Origin: Oscillospiraceae bacterium
GTDB lineage: Bacteria; Bacillota; Clostridia; Oscillospirales; Oscillospiraceae
Direction of reading: 5' to 3'
Assembly (NCBI GenBank): GCA_022846095.1
Contig: AP025583.1
Span: 868,001 to 932,000, forward strand
Length of the DNA stretch: 64,000 nt
The notes below the pieces were generated by a model. It did no database searches and was not told the origin of the DNA. It saw nothing but the letters and a program-made list of their open reading frames with translations. Of this stretch, positions 43,349-51,460 are shown one piece after another. Made by a program: the position numbers and the translations under genes. Within the stretch, counting starts at the first letter, position 1. The number at the start of each line of letters is the position of its first letter.

Positions 43349-44526
43349 AAACACGCTGGAGGCCGTTTCTCTTCGGCGATATGGACTACCGCGCCGCCCG
43401 GCTTTGGCTGGAGGAGCAGGGGGCCCAGGGCTGGCGGCTGGACAAGGTCTTTGGCCGCCTGGAGCTGGTGCGCTTTGTCCAGGCGGACGCCCCGGTGCAC
43501 TACGACGCGGTGCTGCGCCGGGGCGGGGCGGGGCGGGAGGACTACCTGGCCCTGTGCGCCGACGCGGGCTGGCGCCTGGGTGCCACCGTCCACGGGATTG
43601 ACGTGTTCGTCTCCGCCCCCGGCGAGGCGCCGGTGCCCATCGAGACCGACCCGGCCCTGGAGGGAAAGCGGGTGGTGCGGCAGAATCTGCTGAGCGCGCT
43701 TCTTTTCCTGGCCGGCGCGGCGGTGATGTTTCTGGCCATGGGCTGGTATTTCTGGTGGGGCGGCCGCCTTGGGGGGAACGGGCTGTACTACCTGAGCAGC
43801 AACGCGCTGCTGGCCTACGTGCTGTGGCAGCTCCTGCTTCTGGCGGACTCGGTGTGGATGTTCCCCGTGGCTCTGCTTTACGGCCTGCGCTGCCGCAGGG
43901 CGGCGCGGGCGGGCCGGGAGCCTCCCATGACCTCCCGCTTCTGGGCCCGGGTGCGGGCCCTGCTGTGCACCCTGCTGCCCAGGGTCATGAGCGTGCTGGT
44001 CTGCCTGTCCTGCGTCATTGCCCTGATTGCCTACGGCTTCTCGCCGGAGGCCAACCGGGACGCCGGCCCCGTCTACACCGCGCGGCGGGAGGAGTACCGC
44101 GCCGCCCAGGTGGTGATGGCGGAGGACGTGGGGCTCCCGGCCGGTTCGGTGATGGGCGGCGGGCATACCCACTCGGCCTCCCTGCTGCTCACGCTGGACG
44201 CCCACTATGAGCTGGGGGAGGTGGGGGAAGGGGGCCTCTGCCAGCTGACCTCCGACCGCTACCGGGCCCGCTGGCCCTGGCTGGCCCGGCTGACGGAGGC
44301 GCTGGTGCTGCGGCAGGAGTCGCGGGGCGACAGCCGCCATATCCTCCACCGGGAGCTGGACTACGCCCCGGCGGAGCTGGGCTACGACTCCGCCTGGGTG
44401 GCCCGGCAGGGCGAAATGACCTATTTGATCCTGCGCCAGGGGAACACCGTGGCCAGCGTGGAGGCCCCGGCGGACCTGACCGACCCGGAGATCCTGGCCG
44501 CGGTGGCCGGGCGCCTGGGGATATAG
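43345..44526 (+). CDS. DUF2812 domain membrane protein, paralogue 1 of 5
   Basis: The 393-residue protein has an N-terminal DUF2812 domain (about residues 10-105) recognised by 'MDYRAARLWLEEQGAQGWRL', 'YLALCADAGWRLGATV' and 'FVSAPGEAPVPIETDPALE'. Three membrane segments follow (about 112-135, 152-176, 203-228), then a C-terminal domain ending 'LGYDSAWVARQG...LILRQGN' and 'VEAPADLTDPEILAAVAGRLG'. The function of DUF2812 is not known. It overlaps padR by 4 bases and is followed after 12 bases by the second paralogue. A 'GGGHTHSASLLLTL' stretch between the third membrane segment and the C-terminal domain is specific to this copy. Confidence 0.88.
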   Translation: MKTRWRPFLFGDMDYRAARLWLEEQGAQGWRLDKVFGRLELVRFVQADAPVHYDAVLRRGGAGREDYLALCADAGWRLGATVHGIDVFVSAPGEAPVPIETDPALEGKRVVRQNLLSALLFLAGAAVMFLAMGWYFWWGGRLGGNGLYYLSSNALLAYVLWQLLLLADSVWMFPVALLYGLRCRRAARAGREPPMTSRFWARVRALLCTLLPRVMSVLVCLSCVIALIAYGFSPEANRDAGPVYTARREEYRAAQVVMAEDVGLPAGSVMGGGHTHSASLLLTLDAHYELGEVGEGGLCQLTSDRYRARWPWLARLTEALVLRQESRGDSRHILHRELDYAPAELGYDSAWVARQGEMTYLILRQGNTVASVEAPADLTDPEILAAVAGRLGI

Positions 44527-44538
44527 GAGGTGGGCGGC

Positions 44539-45690
44539 GTGGAGCGTGAGCGCAAGCGGGTCTGGTTCCCCTACGGGGCCGCGGAGTACCGGGCGGCCCA
44601 GGCCGCGCTGGACCGCCTGGGCCGGGAGGGCTGGCGGCTGACGGGGATCCGCCTGGGCTTCGCCCGCTTCGTGCGGGAGGAGGCCCCGGTGGCCTACGCG
44701 GCGGCCATGACCACCGGCGGGGATGAGCGGACGGACTACCTGGCCCTGTGCGCCGAGGCGGGCTGGACCCTGGCCGCCGCGCGGGACGGCGTGGACGTCT
44801 TTACCGCCCGGCCGGGGGTGCGGCCCGTGCCCCTGGAGACCGACCCGGAGGTGGAGCGGCAGGCGGCGGGGCGCGCCTTTTTCGGCGGCATGCTGGTCTG
44901 CGGTATCCTGCTGGCCCTGGGCGCCGCGGCCTTCCTGGCCCACGGGGGCTGGGATCACCTCCTGCCCCTGGAGGCGTGGAAGGACAACGGCGACCTGGCG
45001 CAGGCGGCGGTGGGGGTTCTGTGTGGGGCCGGCCTGCTTGTGGAGGCGGTGTGGAGCGCCGCCCTGTGGCGTCGGTGCCGCCGGGGCGGGCTGCCGCCCG
45101 ATCGGATGCGGACGCCCCGGCTGCGGTGGCTGCTGAACGGCCTGCTGTCCCTCCTGGTGCTGGCGGCGTTCGGACTGGGCCTGGCGGGGGCGCTGGGGGC
45201 GTGGCGGATGGAGTGTACGGCTGACCCCGCCGCGCTGGCGGCCCTCCCCGTGGTGCGGGCGCCGGATCTGGGCCTGGACGGCGGGGGCTCCGACGGCGGC
45301 CTGGCCGATTACGGCGGCTCGGTGCTGCTGGACTGCGTGGAGTACAGGGAGCGGCTGGAGGGCGGCGTGCTGTACTGCGATCGCTGGGAGGGCCGCTGCC
45401 CCTGGGTGGCGGCGCAGGCAGCGCGGGCCCTGCTGTGGGAGGAGGCCCACGGCGGGCGGGACCTCGCCCCGGCGGAGCTGGGCTTTGACTCAGCCTGGCT
45501 CGCCCAGGGGCCGCTCTATGACGTTTTGGTATTACGGCAGGGGAATATTACCGTGCGTATTGAGGCCCCTGCGGATTTGACCGACCCGGAAGTACTGGCG
45601 GCGGTGGTATCCCGTCTGGGACTAGAAGGAGGCAGCGATGCAACAGGAGAAGAGGCGTATTTGGTTCCCCTACCTGAGCGTGGACTATAA
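44539..45690 (+). CDS. DUF2812 domain membrane protein, paralogue 2 of 5
   Basis: The 383-residue protein repeats the architecture of its neighbours: DUF2812 domain ('EYRAAQAALDRLGREGWRLTGI', 'YLALCAEAGWTLAA', 'TARPGVRPVPLETDPEVE'), hydrophobic segments near residues 118-140, 150-175 and 200-222, and the conserved C-terminal domain (LGFDSAWLAQG, VLRQGNITVRIEAPADLTDPEVL). The GTG at 44539 is preferred to GTG 44530 because GGAGGTG (44527-44533) then lies at proper distance. Its last 18 codons (LVPLPERGL end) overlap the beginning of paralogue 3 by 53 bases, an exceptionally long overlap. Confidence 0.87.
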   Translation: MERERKRVWFPYGAAEYRAAQAALDRLGREGWRLTGIRLGFARFVREEAPVAYAAAMTTGGDERTDYLALCAEAGWTLAAARDGVDVFTARPGVRPVPLETDPEVERQAAGRAFFGGMLVCGILLALGAAAFLAHGGWDHLLPLEAWKDNGDLAQAAVGVLCGAGLLVEAVWSAALWRRCRRGGLPPDRMRTPRLRWLLNGLLSLLVLAAFGLGLAGALGAWRMECTADPAALAALPVVRAPDLGLDGGGSDGGLADYGGSVLLDCVEYRERLEGGVLYCDRWEGRCPWVAAQAARALLWEEAHGGRDLAPAELGFDSAWLAQGPLYDVLVLRQGNITVRIEAPADLTDPEVLAAVVSRLGLEGGSDATGEEAYLVPLPERGL

Positions 45691-46825
45691 GGCGGCGGAG
45701 GCGCGGCTCAATGAGCTGGGGGCGCAGGGCTGGCGGCTGACGGAGTTTGGGAGCAACCTTCTGACGCAGCGCTTTCCCACCCTGGTACGCGGGAGCCGCC
45801 CGGTGCGGTATTGCGTGGTGCTCGCCAAGTCCTACCCCCACCGGGAGCCCTATTTGGAGCTGTGCGCCGAGGCGGGCTGGCAGTTTATCTGCTGTGCGGA
45901 CGGGCTGGACTATTTCGTCTCCGCGCCGGGGGAGCGCCCGGTCCCCGTGGAGACCGACCCGGTGCTGGAACGGCGGAAGGCGCTGCGGCATTTCTTGTTC
46001 AACACCTGCCTGTGCGGCGGGATGGCCCTGCTGCTGGTGGCGGCGCTGGCTTCCCTGTTCCTGGGGCGGGACCGTTACAGGTACGCGGACCTGTTGTACT
46101 ACCTACAGGACAATTACCAGCTGGCCGGCATCGTCCCGCTGCTGCTCTCCACCCTGCTGATGTTCTGGCGGGCGGGCGTCAACCTGCGCTACCTGCTGCG
46201 CTGCCGCCGCATGGACAGGCCGCCCGCCGCCACCCAGGGGCAGGCGCGCAGGCGGGGGACGCTTTCCGCCGTGCTGGGCGTGCTTTACTTCTGCGTCATC
46301 TTTCTCCAGATACCGGCGATCATGTCCGTCGGCGGCTACGCCGATGAGCCCTCCGATCTGCGGGCCTCGCCCGTGGTGATGGGTGAGGATCTGGGCGTGG
46401 GCAGCCCGCGGAAAGCCGGCGGCGATCTTTGGGAGAAGCGCTCGGTGCTGCTCCACGGGGTGGAGTACACAGAGTATCCGAGAACGGAGGAGGGGGCGCA
46501 TATCGGGTTCGATATTTACTCCCAGCGCTATGAGGGCCGCTGGAGCTGGGTGGTTCTGTTGGCCGAGCGGCTTCTCTTATGGCAGGAGGGCACGGGACGC
46601 ACCGGGCACCACCAGGCGCGCGAATACCACGGCCCCCTGGACTTCGTCCCGGCGGAGCTGGGCTTCGACGCGGCGTGGATTGCCCACGGCGAGGGCTATG
46701 ACACCCTGATATTACGGCAGGGAAATATTACCGCCTGTATTGAAGCCCCGGCGGACCTGACCGACCCCGCGCTGCTGGCGCGGGTAGCCGGGCGGCTGGA
46801 GCTGGAGGGGAGCGCCTATGGATAG
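45638..46825 (+). CDS. DUF2812 domain membrane protein, paralogue 3 of 5
   Basis: The 395-residue protein has the DUF2812 domain ('VDYKAAEARLNELGAQGWRLTEF', 'YLELCAEAGWQFICC', 'FVSAPGERPVPVETDPVLE'). Membrane segments lie at about 120-142, 160-182 and 205-227, and the C-terminal domain reads 'LGFDAAWIAHGEGYDTLILRQGN' and 'IEAPADLTDPALLARVAGRLELE'. The start lies inside paralogue 2 and has GAAGGAGGCAGCG as ribosome binding site. It overlaps paralogue 4 by 8 bases. Of the five copies this one resembles paralogue 4 most in the 'FVSAPGERPVPVETDP' region. Confidence 0.88.
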   Translation: MQQEKRRIWFPYLSVDYKAAEARLNELGAQGWRLTEFGSNLLTQRFPTLVRGSRPVRYCVVLAKSYPHREPYLELCAEAGWQFICCADGLDYFVSAPGERPVPVETDPVLERRKALRHFLFNTCLCGGMALLLVAALASLFLGRDRYRYADLLYYLQDNYQLAGIVPLLLSTLLMFWRAGVNLRYLLRCRRMDRPPAATQGQARRRGTLSAVLGVLYFCVIFLQIPAIMSVGGYADEPSDLRASPVVMGEDLGVGSPRKAGGDLWEKRSVLLHGVEYTEYPRTEEGAHIGFDIYSQRYEGRWSWVVLLAERLLLWQEGTGRTGHHQAREYHGPLDFVPAELGFDAAWIAHGEGYDTLILRQGNITACIEAPADLTDPALLARVAGRLELEGSAYG

Positions 46826-47855
46826 GGACGTGTGCTGGAAGCAGATGGGCTTTTTGTCCATTGATTACAAGGCCCTCCAGCGCTGGCTGGATGGGCTGGG
46901 GGCGCAGGGCTGGCGGCTGGACGCAATACGCTGCTGGTATCTGGGCCGCTTCGTCCGGGAGGCCGCCCCGGTGGCCTACTCGGTGGCCCTGCGCAACGGA
47001 AACCCGGACTATCTGGCGCTGTGCGGGGAGTCGGGCTGGAGACGCTTCGCCACCCGGATGGGACTGGACGTTTTCGTGTCCGCGCCGGGGGAGCGCCCCG
47101 TCCCGGTGGAGACCGACCCGGCGCTGGAGGCCCGGAGGGCCGCGCGCAGCTTCCTGCGCCGTATTCTGGAGAGCAACTGGAGCTTCTGCTATACGGCCGT
47201 GCTGCTGGTCTATCTGACGGTTACGGTGGTCTGGCTGGCGCCGCTGAGTCTGGCGTGGTGGCTGCGCTGCCGCCGGGCGGACGCGGTGGAGCAGGCGCGG
47301 CCCCGCACGGCCCGCGTCCGGGGCTTCTGGGGGCAGACGCTGACGGATGTGCTGCCGGTGGTGTGCCTTATCCTGGCGCTGGCGGCGACGCTGCTCCAGC
47401 TCACCCTGAGCGCGGGGCGCCTGGGGCACACCGAGGCCGAAATCGCGGAACACCCCGTGGTGCGGGCGGCGGATCTGGGGCTGGAGCTCTCGCGGCGGTG
47501 GAACGGGGACATAGATTCGCCCCGGGTGGATAGGGATAACTCCTTCTTTATTGCGGACACCTCCTATTATGCCGCCGTCGATACGCCGGGGGACGGCTAT
47601 GGGGCGGTCGATTGCCGCCGCTGCGCCTGCCGCTTCGGCTGGGTGGCCGCCGTGGTGGCCGAGGACGAGCGGGAGGGCATGGAGCCTATTGCGCTGGGCT
47701 TCGACGCGGCGTGGATCCGCCGCTATGACGGGTACGACGAGCTGCTGATCCGCCAGGGGAACGTGGTGGCCCGGGTGGAGGCCCCGGTGGATTTGACCGA
47801 CCCGTGGGTACTGCGTGTGGTGGCGGACCGCCTGGGCCTGGAGGCGGCGGCATGA
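46818..47855 (+). CDS. DUF2812 domain membrane protein, paralogue 4 of 5
   Basis: At 345 residues it is shorter than the first three. The DUF2812 domain is 'IDYKALQRWLDGLGAQGWRLDAI', 'YLALCGESGWRRFAT', 'FVSAPGERPVPVETDPALE'. Only two clear membrane segments follow (about 120-145 and 175-195): the central pair seen in other copies is reduced. The C-terminal domain is 'LGFDAAWIRRYDGYDELLIRQGN' and 'VEAPVDLTDPWVLRVVADRLGLE'. GGAGGGGAGCG precedes the start. It overlaps the next gene by 4 bases (ATGA). Confidence 0.87.
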   Translation: MDRDVCWKQMGFLSIDYKALQRWLDGLGAQGWRLDAIRCWYLGRFVREAAPVAYSVALRNGNPDYLALCGESGWRRFATRMGLDVFVSAPGERPVPVETDPALEARRAARSFLRRILESNWSFCYTAVLLVYLTVTVVWLAPLSLAWWLRCRRADAVEQARPRTARVRGFWGQTLTDVLPVVCLILALAATLLQLTLSAGRLGHTEAEIAEHPVVRAADLGLELSRRWNGDIDSPRVDRDNSFFIADTSYYAAVDTPGDGYGAVDCRRCACRFGWVAAVVAEDEREGMEPIALGFDAAWIRRYDGYDELLIRQGNVVARVEAPVDLTDPWVLRVVADRLGLEAAA

Positions 47856-48877
47856 GGCGGAAATACGGCCTGCTGTGGTTCGCGCCCATGGACTGCAAGG
47901 TCATCCAGGACTGGCTGGACCGGGAGGCGGCAAAGGGCTGGGAGCTGGAGCGGGCGGGGCTTCTGCTGGCCCGCTTCCGCCGCACAGGACGCACGGATCT
48001 GCGCTGCTGCGTGGACTTGACCGGGCGGATGGACGAGGACTACCTCCTGTTCTGCGACGGGGCGGGGTGGGAGCGGGTGCTGGGCCTGAACCACCTGAAT
48101 ATTTTTAAGAACAAGCCCGGAACCGACCCGGCCCCCATCCACACCGAGCCCGTTTTGGAGCTGGAGGCCTTCCGCAGACAGCACTTGGGGGCCGAGCTGC
48201 TCACGCTCTTCAACCTGCCCTTCTGGCTCATGCTGATCCCCCTGACCCTGACCGGACAGTTCCATTACGAGTGGTACCAGCTTCTGTGCGCGGGCGGGGT
48301 GCTGCCCTTCCTGCTGGCCGGGGTGCTGCTGCTCGGATGCTGGACCGCCTACGCCGTGGGGCAGCTGCGCTTCTGGCGGCGCTGCAGGCGCGCGGGCAGG
48401 ATGGAAAAAACCACCCTGGGGGGCGCGCGGCGGCGGGCCCTGCTTCAGCTTGGGGGCGGGGCGCTGCTCTTCGTGCTGGGGCTGCTGGCGCTGTGTGCAC
48501 CGGGAAAGCGCTCGCCCCTGGGCGAGCGGGCGGTGGTAAGCCGCTTCGGCGCTGCGCCGCACTGCTACTGCGAGGTCTACCGCTTCGCCTGGGAGGGGCT
48601 GGCGGAGCGGGCCGCCCAGGCCATGGCGGAGGAGGAGCGCACCGGGCCCCGCCTGGGGCCGGAGTACGCCCACTACCACGACCCGGTTCCCGGCCTCGCC
48701 CCGGCGGAGCTGGGCTTCGACCGGGCCTGGGTGGGGTATGATGGCCACCGGGGGACCTGCCTCGTGCTCCGCCAGGGCGCCGCGGCCGTGCGGCTGGAGG
48801 GGGACTTCGATGCGGAGGATCCCGCCGTGCTGGCCGCGCTGACGGCCCTGCAACGGCGGACGCCCGCCCCCGGTTAG
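47852..48877 (+). CDS. DUF2812 domain membrane protein, paralogue 5 of 5 (most diverged)
   Basis: The 341-residue protein starts MRRKYGLLWFAPMDCKVIQ at an ATG overlapping the previous stop. The DUF2812 domain is more diverged ('WLDREAAKGWELERAGLLLARF', 'YLLFCDGAGWERVLG', 'NKPGTDPAPIHTEPVLE'). It is followed by membrane segments at about 112-130, 145-167 and 194-212. The C-terminal domain keeps 'LGFDRAWVGYDGHRGTCLVLRQG', but the final 'EAPADLTDP' motif has become 'LEGDFDAEDP'. It ends the array, and its last 4 bases overlap the convergent DUF2752 gene. Confidence 0.87.
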   Translation: MRRKYGLLWFAPMDCKVIQDWLDREAAKGWELERAGLLLARFRRTGRTDLRCCVDLTGRMDEDYLLFCDGAGWERVLGLNHLNIFKNKPGTDPAPIHTEPVLELEAFRRQHLGAELLTLFNLPFWLMLIPLTLTGQFHYEWYQLLCAGGVLPFLLAGVLLLGCWTAYAVGQLRFWRRCRRAGRMEKTTLGGARRRALLQLGGGALLFVLGLLALCAPGKRSPLGERAVVSRFGAAPHCYCEVYRFAWEGLAERAAQAMAEEERTGPRLGPEYAHYHDPVPGLAPAELGFDRAWVGYDGHRGTCLVLRQGAAAVRLEGDFDAEDPAVLAALTALQRRTPAPG

Positions 48878-49260
48878 GAGGGCGGGCGCAGAAAAGCACA
48901 CATTGGGAGGTTGCGGAGTACGCCGAAAACCAGTAGAATAAGGAGCATGGCCCACAGCGCCGCCCAGTGCCACCGGGCGGGGCGGAAGGGCGTCCTTACA
49001 ACGTAGCGGTACCCCAGCGAGGCCAGCACGGCGGCCAGGGGGCCCAGCAGCAGGAGGACCGCCGGGTTGTACCGCCACGCCGCGGCCACGTCCAGCCGCA
49101 GCAGGGCCCGGAACATGCGGGAAATTCCGCAGGCGGGGCAGTAGAGCCCGGTCAGGGCCAGCAGGGGGCAGGGCGGGCGCAGCAGCGCCAGCACCGCGCA
49201 GAAGGCGCCCAGGAGCCCCACGGCCCACAGCACCCGCCGCAGACGCTGCGATTTCGTCAT
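48874..49260 (-). CDS. DUF2752 family small membrane protein
   Basis: This 128-residue protein has three membrane helices. The DUF2752 hallmark is 'LTGLYCPACGISRMFRALLRLD': a CPxCG motif followed by Arg, then '[14 protein letters not shown]'. The start ATG at 49260 is preceded by GGAGGCGATAAC. Open frame further upstream is the shadow of the asparaginase gene. It is divergent from that gene and convergent with the DUF2812 array, overlapping its last stop by 4 bases. The function of the family is not known. Confidence 0.87.
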   Translation of the reverse strand: MTKSQRLRRVLWAVGLLGAFCAVLALLRPPCPLLALTGLYCPACGISRMFRALLRLDVAAAWRYNPAVLLLLGPLAAVLASLGYRYVVRTPFRPARWHWAALWAMLLILLVFGVLRNLPMCAFLRPPS

Positions 49261-49329
49261 GTTATCGCCTCCGTTTTGCCCATTATACGGCCCCGGGCGC
49301 GGAGAGACAAGAGGGGGAAGTTTACCCAA

Positions 49330-50331
49330 ATGAAAAAAATTCTGTTGCTCACCACCGGCGGCACCATCGCCTCCCAGCCCACGGGGGAGGGCCTGGCCCC
49401 CGGCCTGGACGGGGCGGGGCTGGCCGGGATGCTGCCCGCCGGGGTGGCGGAGCACTACGCGCTGACGGTGCGGGACATCCTGCACCTGGACTCCTCCAAC
49501 ATCCAGCCCGAGGAGTGGCAGATCATCGCCCGCCACGTGTACGAGGCCCGGGGGGAATTCGACGGCGTGGTGATCACCCACGGCACCGACACCATGGCCT
49601 ATACGGCCTCCATCCTGTCCTTTATGCTGCGGGGGATCGGCGTGCCGGTGGTGCTCACCGGCTCCCAGCTGCCCATCGAGCACCCCCTCACCGACGGGCA
49701 GGAAAATCTGCGCCTGGCCCTGGCCATGGCGGCCTCCGGCATCGGGGGCGTGTTCGTGGCCTTCGACCGGAAGGTGATTCTGGGGTGCCGGGCCGTCAAG
49801 ACCCGCACCACGGGCTTCGACGCGTTCGAGAGCGTGAATTGGCCCCTGGTGGCCGAGGCGGACGGGAGCGGCCTGCGCATCCGCCCCCAGGCCCTGCCCG
49901 CCGTGCCGCCGGGGAGCTGTGTGCTGCGGGACGCGCTGGACACGCGGGTGTTCCTGCTCAAGCTCACCCCCGGCATGGACCCCGAGATCTTCGACATGCT
50001 GCTGAACATGCACTACCGGGGCATCGTGCTGGAGGCCTTCGGCGCGGGGGGCCTGCACTTCGTGCGCCGGGACCTGGTCTCCAAGCTCCAGAAGGCGGCC
50101 CAGGCCGGCGTGTCGGTGGTGGTGTGCAGCCAGTGCCTCTACGAGCGCAGCGACTTCTCCATCTACCAGGCCGGGCGGCTGGCCCTGGAGCAGGGGGTCA
50201 TCCAGGGGTACGACATGACCACCGAGGCCGCCGTCACCAAGCTCATGTGGGCCCTGGGCCAGACCGGGGAGCCGGAGGAGATCCGCCGCTGCTTCGCCCG
50301 CAGCCTGGCGGGCGAGGTGGCGGAGGGCTAG
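49330..50331 (+). CDS. L-asparaginase (type I-like)
   Basis: Asparaginase hydrolyses L-asparagine to aspartate and ammonia. The 333-residue protein has both catalytic motifs: the first threonine in 'LLLTTGGTIAS' and the second in 'GVVITHGTDTMAYTAS'. Downstream are the family's 'PVVLTGSQLPIEHPLTDG' and 'GIVLEAFGAGG'. There is no signal peptide, so it acts in the cytoplasm like type I enzymes. The ATG at 49330 follows GGGGGAAG at a slightly long distance (about 10 bases). Confidence 0.94.
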   Translation: MKKILLLTTGGTIASQPTGEGLAPGLDGAGLAGMLPAGVAEHYALTVRDILHLDSSNIQPEEWQIIARHVYEARGEFDGVVITHGTDTMAYTASILSFMLRGIGVPVVLTGSQLPIEHPLTDGQENLRLALAMAASGIGGVFVAFDRKVILGCRAVKTRTTGFDAFESVNWPLVAEADGSGLRIRPQALPAVPPGSCVLRDALDTRVFLLKLTPGMDPEIFDMLLNMHYRGIVLEAFGAGGLHFVRRDLVSKLQKAAQAGVSVVVCSQCLYERSDFSIYQAGRLALEQGVIQGYDMTTEAAVTKLMWALGQTGEPEEIRRCFARSLAGEVAEG

Positions 50332-50364
50332 GCCGACGCCCGGGTGCGGCGCTGCTGCAGCTAA

Positions 50365-50776
50365 GGCGGATAAGGCGGCATAAAGCCCCCCTCATAGGGG
50401 GGCCAGAGAAGAAAACACGAGTGCCAGGCAGACGAACGGGGCATAGCAGTACGCGCGGCTTTTCAGGCAGTACTTGAATTGCAACTACTTTTGGTTTGGG
50501 CAGGTGATGTGCCGCAGGGGCGGCAGCCCTATTTACAGAGGGCACAGACCGAACCGAGCCCTGAGCGCTATCAAGTCTTGCCAGCCACCTGAACCGCACC
50601 GCCGCGGGGCCCCTGGGTCCAGGGCCGAAGCCCTGGTTATTTCTTCCCGGGGTTCTTTGCAAGCAAAGAACCCCGCCGCCGGAGGCCGGGCCTCCCAAAA
50701 GGAGACGGATTGCCGCGTCGGCCCCGCCGGGCCTCCTCGCAATGACACGCCGCCCTATCCGCTTGCCGCATCTCTT
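50365..50776 (-). repeat. Dispersed repeat, copy 3 (inverted orientation)
   Basis: Read on the minus strand it follows copy 1: GTCATTGCGAGG...GGCAATCCGT (50705-50746), GGAGGCCCGGCCTCCGG, TTCTTTGCTTGCAAAGAACC, CCCCGCGGCGGTGCGGTTCAGGTGG, CTCAGGGCTCGGTTCGG and GGGCTGCCGCCCCTGCGGCAC. Both ends carry a GGCGGATAAGGCG-type sequence. The end that holds the GATTCACGAATC palindrome in other copies is replaced by a different segment with an AGCCCCCCTCATAGGGGGGC hairpin. It fills the gap between asparaginase and recR. Confidence 0.85.
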
Positions 50777-50792
50777 AAGCAATGACAAAGTG

Positions 50793-50828
50793 AACGGCGC
50801 CGCGGTCCAATCGGACCGCGGCGCCGTT
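50793..50828. terminator. Terminator between convergent asparaginase and recR transcripts
   Basis: A perfect 16-base-pair stem (AACGGCGCCGCGGTCC and its complement, loop AATC) is followed by TTG on the plus strand. On the minus strand the recR stop lies 4 bases before the stem. Confidence 0.8.
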
Positions 50829-50831
50829 TTG

Positions 50832-51434
50832 TTACATCTCCCGGCGGCCCTCCAGGGCGCGCATGAGGGTGGCGTCGTCGGCGTACTCCAGGTGGCTGCC
50901 CACCGGGATACCGTAGGCCAGCCGGGTGACCTTCACCTGAAAGGGCTTCAGCAGGCGGGAGAGATACATGGCCGTGGCCTCCCCCTCGGTGTCGGGGTTG
51001 GTGGCCATGATGACCTCCCGCACGTCCCCGGCGGCCACCCGCTCCACCAGGGATTTGATGTGCAGGTCGTCGGGGCCCACGTGGTTCATGGGGGAGATGA
51101 CCCCGTGTAGCACGTGGTAGCGCCCGTCGAACTCCCGGGAGCGCTCCATGGCGATCACGTCCTTGGGGTCGGCCACCACGCAGATGACCCCCGCGTCCCG
51201 CTTGGCGCTCCCGCAGATGGCGCAGGGCCCCTCGCCCTCGGCGAAGTTCTGGCACACGGGGCAGAAGGAGATGCTGCGCTTGGCGTCGGTAATGGCGCCG
51301 GCAAAGGCCTCGGCGTCCTCGTCGGGCAGGCCCAGCACATAGAAGGCCAGGCGCTGGGCGGACTTGTGGCCCACGCCGGGCAGGCGGGCGAACTGCTCCA
51401 CCAGGCGCTCCAGCGCGGGGGGAAAATACTGCAT
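50832..51434 (-). CDS. recR: Recombination mediator protein RecR
   Basis: RecR works with RecO/RecF in loading RecA on gapped DNA. The 200-residue protein has the helix-hairpin-helix 'QFARLPGVGHKSAQRLAFY', a zinc finger 'CPVCQNFAEGEGPCAIC', and a Toprim domain with 'VICVVADPKDVIAME' and 'VIMATNPDTEGEATAMYL'. GGAGGTCATCACT precedes the ATG. The longer frame upstream is a shadow of rpe. In many Firmicutes recR follows dnaX and a YbaB gene. Here it follows rpe instead. Confidence 0.96.
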   Translation of the reverse strand: MQYFPPALERLVEQFARLPGVGHKSAQRLAFYVLGLPDEDAEAFAGAITDAKRSISFCPVCQNFAEGEGPCAICGSAKRDAGVICVVADPKDVIAMERSREFDGRYHVLHGVISPMNHVGPDDLHIKSLVERVAAGDVREVIMATNPDTEGEATAMYLSRLLKPFQVKVTRLAYGIPVGSHLEYADDATLMRALEGRREM

Positions 51435-51460
51435 AGTGATGACCTCCGGGAAAATTTGGG

